Below are positions 41,198 through 45,984 of a stretch of DNA of 45,984 nucleotides, in pieces. Origin of the DNA: JBBQRS01 sp038214535 (GTDB lineage: Bacteria; Chloroflexota; Anaerolineae; CG2-30-64-16); assembly GCA_038214535.1 (NCBI GenBank), contig JBBQRS010000027.1, positions 1 to 45,984 of the forward strand, written 5' to 3'. Both the position numbers and the translations under genes were made by a program. Within the stretch, counting starts at the first letter, position 1; every line of letters starts with the position of its first letter. The notes beneath the pieces were generated by a model. It searched no databases, had not been told where the DNA came from, and saw nothing but the letters and a program-made list of their open reading frames with translations.

Positions 41198-43207
41198 GTG
41201 CAACTTACAGCCGATTCTACATATACCGAACTTGACGAACGCGCCGCGAACGTGATTCGCGGGCTGGCGATGGACGCCGTGCAGGCCGCGGACTCCGGCC
41301 ATCCGGGCATGCCGATGGGCATGGCGAACGTGGCCTACGTGGTGTGGACGCGCTTTTTGCGCCATAATCCGGCCGCCCCGAAGTGGTTCAACCGCGACCG
41401 GTTCATCCTGTCGGCGGGGCATGGCTCGATGTTGCTCTATAGCCTGCTGCATCTGACGGGCTATGACCTGCCGTTGGCGCAACTCAAGCTGTTCCGGCAG
41501 CTGGGCAGCATCACCCCCGGTCACCCGGAATATGGAGTAACCCCTGGCGTCGAGACGACGACCGGCCCGCTGGGGCAGGGGTTTGCCACGGGCGTCGGGA
41601 TGGCGCTGGCCGAGGCGATCCTGGCGGAACAATACAACCGGCCCGACTATCCCATCGTAGACCACTATACCTATGCGATCGTCAGCGACGGCGATTTGGA
41701 GGAGGGCATCAGCCACGAGGCGGCGTCGCTGGCGGGCCACCTGCGGCTGGGCAAACTGATTTATCTTTACGACTACAATCACATCAGCATTGACGGCCCG
41801 ACCGACCTTTCGTACAGCGATGACGTGCCGATGCGTTTTGCGAGTTACGGCTGGCACGTGCAGGATGTGGACGCCTACGACATGCCGGGCATCGAAGCGG
41901 CGATTTGCGCGGCGCAGGCCGTGAGCGGCCAACCCTCGATCATCATTTGCCGGTCACACATCGCCTACGGCAGCCCGAATAAGCAGGATACGGCGGAAGC
42001 GCATGGTTCGCCGCTGGGCGCAGAGGAGATCCGCCTGACGAAAGAGGCGCTGGGGATGCCCGCCGACGAGCAGTTCTGGATCCCGGATGACGTTCTGGCG
42101 CGTTATCGCGCGGCGCTGGATGAGGGCAAGCAACGCCAGGCGGCGTGGGACGCGCTGTTTGCGGGTTATGCGGACGCACACGCGGACGCGGCAGCGAGCT
42201 TCAACCTGGCGCTGGCCGGGGAACTGCCGGGCGGCTGGGACGCGGAGATGCCGGTGTGGGAGCCGGGCGCGAAGCTGGCAACGCGCAGCGCCTCCGGCAA
42301 GGTGCTCGATGCGATTGCGCCGCACATCCCCACGTTGATCGGCGGCTCCGCCGACCTGACGCCCTCCAACAACACGCGCTTCAAGGGCGCGGTAGACATT
42401 GCGCCGGGGAACTTCGCCGGGCGCTATGTGCGCTACGGGATTCGCGAACACGCGATGGGCGCGGCGTTGAACGGTATGGCGGTGCATGGCGGCATCTTCC
42501 CCTATGCGGGGACGTTCCTGGTCTTCTCGGATTACATGCGCGGGGCGGTGCGCGTGGCAGCGGTGATGCGCGCGCCGGTGGTCTTCGTCTGGACGCACGA
42601 CTCGGTCGGTGTGGGCGAGGACGGCCCGACGCATCAGCCCATCGAGCAGGCGGCGGCGTTGCGCGCGATGCCGAATCTGGTGGTGATCCGCCCGGCGGAC
42701 GCGAACGAGACGGCCGCGGCCTGGCGCTACGCGTTGACGCACCGCGACGCGCCGGTGGCCCTGTTGTTGAGCCGGCAGAATCTGCCGGTGATAGCGGGGA
42801 CGGAAGACCCGAGCCAACTGGAACGCGGGGCGTACATCCTGGCGGATGCACCAGGGGGCACGCCCGATGTGATCCTGATCGGCGCGGGGTCGGAAGTTTC
42901 CGTGGCGATGGCCGCGCGTGATCTGCTGGCCACGCAGGGCGTGCAGGCGCGCGTCGTCACCATGCCAAGCTGGGAGCTGTTCGAGGCGCAGGACGCGGCG
43001 TACTGCGCGACGGTGTTGCCGCCGGAGATCACAGCACGCGTGACCGTGGAAGCGGGCGTGACGCAGGGCTGGGAACGCTATGCGGGTTCGGCGGGCGCGA
43101 CGGTAGGCATCAACCGGTTCGGCGAGTCGGGCAAGGGGCCGGCAGTGATGGCGCACCTGGGGATCACGCCGGAGCACGTGGCGGCGGCGGCGATGGCGGT
43201 GGTGTAG
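41198..43207 (+). CDS. tkt: Transketolase
   Basis: The 669-residue thiamine-diphosphate enzyme has DSGHPGMPMGMANVAYVVW, the ThDP/metal motif GDGDLEEGISHEA, the pyrimidine-domain YGIREHAMGAALNGMAV (catalytic Glu), THDSVGVGEDGPTHQPIEQA, and a C-terminal domain (GTPDVILIGAGSEVSVAMA). It exchanges two-carbon units in the pentose phosphate pathway. GTG 41198 is preferred over ATG 41186 because GGGAGG (41188-41193) lies between them as its ribosome site. The HIT gene follows after a hairpin repeat. Confidence 0.95.
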   Translation: MQLTADSTYTELDERAANVIRGLAMDAVQAADSGHPGMPMGMANVAYVVWTRFLRHNPAAPKWFNRDRFILSAGHGSMLLYSLLHLTGYDLPLAQLKLFRQLGSITPGHPEYGVTPGVETTTGPLGQGFATGVGMALAEAILAEQYNRPDYPIVDHYTYAIVSDGDLEEGISHEAASLAGHLRLGKLIYLYDYNHISIDGPTDLSYSDDVPMRFASYGWHVQDVDAYDMPGIEAAICAAQAVSGQPSIIICRSHIAYGSPNKQDTAEAHGSPLGAEEIRLTKEALGMPADEQFWIPDDVLARYRAALDEGKQRQAAWDALFAGYADAHADAAASFNLALAGELPGGWDAEMPVWEPGAKLATRSASGKVLDAIAPHIPTLIGGSADLTPSNNTRFKGAVDIAPGNFAGRYVRYGIREHAMGAALNGMAVHGGIFPYAGTFLVFSDYMRGAVRVAAVMRAPVVFVWTHDSVGVGEDGPTHQPIEQAAALRAMPNLVVIRPADANETAAAWRYALTHRDAPVALLLSRQNLPVIAGTEDPSQLERGAYILADAPGGTPDVILIGAGSEVSVAMAARDLLATQGVQARVVTMPSWELFEAQDAAYCATVLPPEITARVTVEAGVTQGWERYAGSAGATVGINRFGESGKGPAVMAHLGITPEHVAAAAMAVV

Positions 43208-43208
43208 C

Positions 43209-43247
43209 TTCACCCTCACCCTGGCCCTCTCCCACAGGGAGAGGGAA
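43209..43247. repeat. CACCCTCACCC...CTCTCCC hairpin repeat between tkt and HIT genes
   Basis: CCCTCACCCTGGCCCTCTCCC pattern followed by the complementary GGGAGAGGG. It is the third site of the family also seen at 5886 (tandem) and 36354. Confidence 0.75.
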
Positions 43248-43275
43248 GCAGATGGGCGCGTGGCAAGGGGGCCAT

Positions 43276-43785
43276 ATGGAACGTGTGTATACGCCGTGGC
43301 GGATGGAGTACGTGACCGGCGATAAGCTGGAAGGGTGCATCTTCTGCGCGATGGCGGCATCGTCGGACGACGTGAAGAATTTGATCGTCTATCGGGGCGA
43401 ACTGGCCTTCATCGTCCTGAACAAGTACCCCTATAACAATGGGCACTTCATGGCGACGCCCTATCGGCACGTGGCGACGCTGGAAGAGCTGACCGCCGAC
43501 GAGGTGGCCGAAGTGATGGCGTTGACGGCGCTGGGGATGCGCGCCGTGCGCGAGACGATGCACCCCGACGGCTTCAATGTGGGGGCCAACATCGGTGAGG
43601 CGGCGGGCGCGGGGGTGAAGGATCACTTTCACCTGCACGTGGTGCCGCGCTGGAACGGCGACAACAACTTCATGGCCGTGCTCGGCGACGTGAAGCTGAT
43701 CCCGCAGATGCTCGCGGAGACGCGCGATCAGCTCGCCGCGGGGATCGCGGCCGTGCAGCAATCGGACGCGACCGACGCGGCGTAG
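43276..43785 (+). CDS. HIT-family nucleotide hydrolase/phosphorylase
   Basis: The 169-residue protein has the HIT motif HFHLHVVPRW, an N-terminal CIFC pair of the Ap4A phosphorylase-like group (LEGCIFCAMA), and LNKYPYNNGHFMATPYRHV. Members cut dinucleoside polyphosphates or nucleoside phosphoramidates. ATG 43276 follows AAGGGGG; the ATG at 43252 overlaps the repeat side and is less likely. Confidence 0.88.
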   Translation: MERVYTPWRMEYVTGDKLEGCIFCAMAASSDDVKNLIVYRGELAFIVLNKYPYNNGHFMATPYRHVATLEELTADEVAEVMALTALGMRAVRETMHPDGFNVGANIGEAAGAGVKDHFHLHVVPRWNGDNNFMAVLGDVKLIPQMLAETRDQLAAGIAAVQQSDATDAA

Positions 43786-43806
43786 GGTCTATCCGAGATG
43801 GGCAAT

Positions 43807-43883
43807 CCACCACTGAAAACACGGAATACACGGAAGAATTTTAACCTCTGCTTTTTCCGTGTATTCCGTGTGTTCCGTGGTAG
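43807..43883. repeat. Inverted repeat of the ACACGGAATACACGGAA type
   Basis: The left arm (about 43808-43836) and right arm (about 43854-43882) are complementary with a few mismatches; the shared core is ACACGGAATACACGGAA. It lies between the convergent HIT and BNR-repeat genes and may act as a bidirectional stem-loop. Confidence 0.8.
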
Positions 43884-43903
43884 GTGAATTCCAGGATAGA
43901 GCT

Positions 43904-45010
43904 TTAGTGACTGATGATCGGCAAGTAGGTTACGTAGGACAGATCGAAGAGGGTTTGCAATTCCCAGGTCGCGCCGCTGTCGGGCGAGCGGTACAAATGG
44001 CAGACGCCGGGTTGATCTGATTGCACCACCGTCCAGGAATCGAGGCCGCCAGAGGTCGCGTGGCTGACACCTGTGAGTAACGCGCCCCGCGTGTCCCACA
44101 CGTTCGCCCAGGTCGCGCCGCCATCTTCAGAGAGATAGACGCCCGCACCCGGATCGGCGATCAACGCCGTCTGGTCGGTCGGGTAATCCGGCGACAGGGC
44201 AAGGGCGGCGGGGTGTAGCGCGTTGATGTAGTGCCACGCCTGCCCGCCGTCAGTGGTCTTGTAGAACCCCATGTCGAAGGGGCCGCCCGCGCTGAACGCC
44301 GTCTGATCTTGCGGGAAGCCGGGCGAGACGGCCAGCCACGGTTGATAGCCGCGTTGCGCAGGGATCAGCAGCCCGGTGTTGGCCGTCTGCCACGTCTCCC
44401 CGGCGTCGGTAGTTTTCCGCAGCCCTACGAACGTACCGCGGCCTGACTCGGTCGCGAAGGCCACGCCGTCGTGATAGAACGCGGGCGAAAAGACGATGGG
44501 GCCGATGATCGGCAGCGCGCCGCCGGGGGTGTATACCTTACGCCAGGTTGCGCCGCCGTCCACCGATTTCCAGATGCCGGTCTGCGCCGGTGACACACTA
44601 TTGTCAACCGCCATGAAGAGCGTCCCGACGATCGGGGAAGGATAGAGCGCTTCCATGCCTTCATTGCCTTCATTGCTGAAAGGCGCAACAGCGACTTGCG
44701 CCCAACTTTGCCCGCCGTCGCCCGAACGATAGATCGTGTTCGTGGAATCGTGATACAGGTAGAGCACATCGCCGTAAGCGGGCCGCACCTGATCCCACTC
44801 GCCGGGCGTGGGCAAGCGTTGCCAACCCGAGCCGGTGAACTTGAAGAGCGCTTCGCCCGACGAAGCCAGCACAGCGTCGGGGCCGAAGACGAACTGCGAA
44901 GCGGCGCAATTAACGCGTGCGCCCGGCGGCAGTGGCGCGGCCAGAACAGGCGCGCCGGTCAACAGAAACAGGATTGCCAATAACGCCACGATGTAGCCAG
45001 GACGAGACAT
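43904..45010 (-). CDS. Secreted BNR/Asp-box repeat protein
   Basis: The 368-residue protein has a signal peptide (about 1-24; YIVALLAILFLLTGAPVLAA). At least six Asp-box-like repeats follow: SGDGGQSWAQV, SVDGGATWRKV, TTDAGETWQTA, TTDGGQAWHYI, SEDGGATWANV and SPDSGATWELQ. These form a beta-propeller like sialidase or Ycf48/YCF48-like proteins; no sialidase catalytic set is seen. It ends in SYVTYLPIISH, a tail type common on Chloroflexota secreted proteins. It probably binds or senses something at the cell surface; the target is unknown. Confidence 0.82.
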   Translation of the reverse strand: MSRPGYIVALLAILFLLTGAPVLAAPLPPGARVNCAASQFVFGPDAVLASSGEALFKFTGSGWQRLPTPGEWDQVRPAYGDVLYLYHDSTNTIYRSGDGGQSWAQVAVAPFSNEGNEGMEALYPSPIVGTLFMAVDNSVSPAQTGIWKSVDGGATWRKVYTPGGALPIIGPIVFSPAFYHDGVAFATESGRGTFVGLRKTTDAGETWQTANTGLLIPAQRGYQPWLAVSPGFPQDQTAFSAGGPFDMGFYKTTDGGQAWHYINALHPAALALSPDYPTDQTALIADPGAGVYLSEDGGATWANVWDTRGALLTGVSHATSGGLDSWTVVQSDQPGVCHLYRSPDSGATWELQTLFDLSYVTYLPIISH

Positions 45011-45034
45011 TATCTCTTGCCTCCAGTCAACTTG

Positions 45035-45958
45035 TTACGGATGATAAGAATTCCAATAATTCCCCAATGATGTAGGCATTCCCGACATTCCCAAGTTGTC
45101 CAAAAGATAAGTACATGCCGTGTGTTGGAACGTATCCCGAGATACGTACCATGATAACGCATCGTATCCTGGATTTTGCCCTACGAACCATTGTGATAAT
45201 GGCTGCATGAAGTTATCACGTATTTCCCCAAGCCGCTGTGGCGTACAGCTATTTGGACCAAGCCAGCCAGTTTCGGATATCCAGATAGGGCGGTCACCAA
45301 GACCTAAACCGATATGCATTGTTTGGTACCAATCATTCGCGACTTGCGTTAGCTCGGGAATACAGTAAGAACTGGCACAAGGTGTCTCCATTCGGGTCGG
45401 TGCAGTTGATAACCTTGGATACAAATGGATATGTACGCCTTCCAACTTGTTAAGATTTCCAGTACTGCTTAGGCGATTCACAAAAGTTGTCCACCAACTC
45501 CTTGTTTCCGGCGTATTAAGCCACAATAGCCCACCAGCAAATACCTTTGCAGTAGGATCATTAGTTTTGATCACGTCCCAAGCAGAACTGAAATAATCAG
45601 CCGCAAAAACGGCGTCAGCCAAATTACATTGACCAAGATCATCTGGCTCGTTATAGATCAACCAGACGCGTCCGACGAAGCCGTTTTCGTAGTCTTGGCG
45701 TGCGATATCCCCTGCATAGTGGGGAGTTCCGTTAACATCAGCTTGCCAAAATCCACCATTACACCACAGCATACGAACGTATCGAGCATCACTGCTGCGG
45801 TTGGGGAGATAGTTAAACGTCCAATCATAGTACCAAGAGCAGGCCTTAGGACTCGTCAAGAAATAAGTTCCCGTTCTGCGGGATTGGTTTGGGCTATCGT
45901 CTGGCCGCTTGAGTGCGGTCGGAGCGTGTAGTTCCAGTTGGGACAGACAGCCGCGCGT
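45035..45958 (-). CDS. Glycoside hydrolase-like protein, 5' end broken or beyond window
   Basis: The frame encodes a clan A-like TIM-barrel hydrolase domain: KACSWYYDWTFNYLPN (strand 1), VRMLWCNGGFW, the acid/base Glu in RVWLIYNEPDD, HIHLYPR, and the likely nucleophile Glu in PIWISETGWLGPN. It ends SLGNYWNSYHP. The in-frame TTG at 45859 is not a credible start. The frame stays open to about 45958 (RTGTYFL before the domain), while another frame from the window edge (VCPNWNYTLRPHSSGQTIAQ, then TNPAERELIS) ends at 45856-45858. A frameshift in this gene or a separate upstream gene would explain this. GC content is lower than in neighbours, a sign of transfer. Confidence 0.65.
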   Translation of the reverse strand, partial: TRGCLSQLELHAPTALKRPDDSPNQSRRTGTYFLTSPKACSWYYDWTFNYLPNRSSDARYVRMLWCNGGFWQADVNGTPHYAGDIARQDYENGFVGRVWLIYNEPDDLGQCNLADAVFAADYFSSAWDVIKTNDPTAKVFAGGLLWLNTPETRSWWTTFVNRLSSTGNLNKLEGVHIHLYPRLSTAPTRMETPCASSYCIPELTQVANDWYQTMHIGLGLGDRPIWISETGWLGPNSCTPQRLGEIRDNFMQPLSQWFVGQNPGYDALSWYVSRDTFQHTACTYLLDNLGMSGMPTSLGNYWNSYHP

Positions 45959-45984
45959 TCAATGTTGAGTTGTGCCATCTCGGC

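Noticed and set aside
41954..43360. A 468-codon open frame antisense to transketolase
   Set aside because: It mirrors the codon bias of a high-GC gene; the translation is Arg/His-rich with no domain, and the plus strand codes a full transketolase.

Overview
The window is a stretch of high-GC bacterial chromosome with dense genes. It most likely comes from a member of the Chloroflexota (Anaerolineae, Caldilineae or Ardenticatenia type). The grounds are the Thr/Pro-rich stalk proteins, a secreted protein ending in a YLPIISH-type tail, a mevalonate kinase next to a UbiD-family decarboxylase, NrfHA cytochromes, a DUF2723 membrane transferase, and intergenic spaces filled with many small palindromic repeats. 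This assignment is inferred from gene content; no rRNA or tRNA gene was found.

Layout. 0.07-3.6 kb: on the minus strand, a FabI-like short-chain dehydrogenase, a proline dehydrogenase, and an overlapping pair made of a SufR-like [Fe-S]/HTH regulator and a pseudo-receiver/DUF309 protein. 3.7-10.5 kb: on the plus strand, a glycosyltransferase, a small membrane protein, a Xer recombinase, purine nucleoside phosphorylase, a stalked surface protein, a HEAT-repeat protein, an MBL-fold hydrolase and a polyisoprenyl-phosphate glycosyltransferase. 10.5-16.1 kb: an accessory island of toxin-antitoxin genes (HigBA-like, VapBC, an unpaired HigA, MazEF-like, a RelE/HigA fusion remnant, an unpaired HicB). 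The island also holds an IS630-type element with a -1 frameshift signal, the CAAX-protease gene it truncated, and a miniature inverted-repeat element. 16.1-20.1 kb: on the minus strand, a WecA-like transferase, asparaginyl-tRNA synthetase and a CNNM/CBS transporter. 20.4-24.4 kb: on the plus strand, mevalonate kinase, a UbiD-family decarboxylase, a coiled-coil membrane protein and ThpR. 24.5-28.3 kb: an ammonium transporter diverging from a Mut7-C protein and a DUF2723 transferase. 28.3-30.7 kb: repeats around malQ. 30.7-33.4 kb: a ferredoxin-like protein and the NrfH/NrfA ammonia-forming nitrite reductase. 34.2-41 kb: on the minus strand, an NDP-forming acyl-CoA synthetase, GDPD phosphodiesterase, an Mrr-like nuclease, a GT39-like transferase, a stalk protein and BirA. 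41.2-43.8 kb: transketolase and a HIT protein. 43.9 kb to the end: a BNR-repeat secreted protein and a partial, lower-GC glycoside hydrolase.

The parts that stand out are: (i) several families of short perfect hairpins dispersed between genes, some of which now supply the stop codon or last residues of real proteins; (ii) the toxin-antitoxin island; (iii) the mevalonate kinase-UbiD pair, which suggests the archaeal anhydromevalonate-phosphate route to isoprenoids; (iv) NrfA with CxxCH at the catalytic heme, in a cluster whose promoter carries a 5-4-5 palindrome at about -41.5; (v) a 234-bp element with 46-bp inverted repeats enclosing a structured-RNA-like core. All coordinates, palindromes and promoter spacings were read by eye. 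Functional names rest on recognised motifs, not on a database search.
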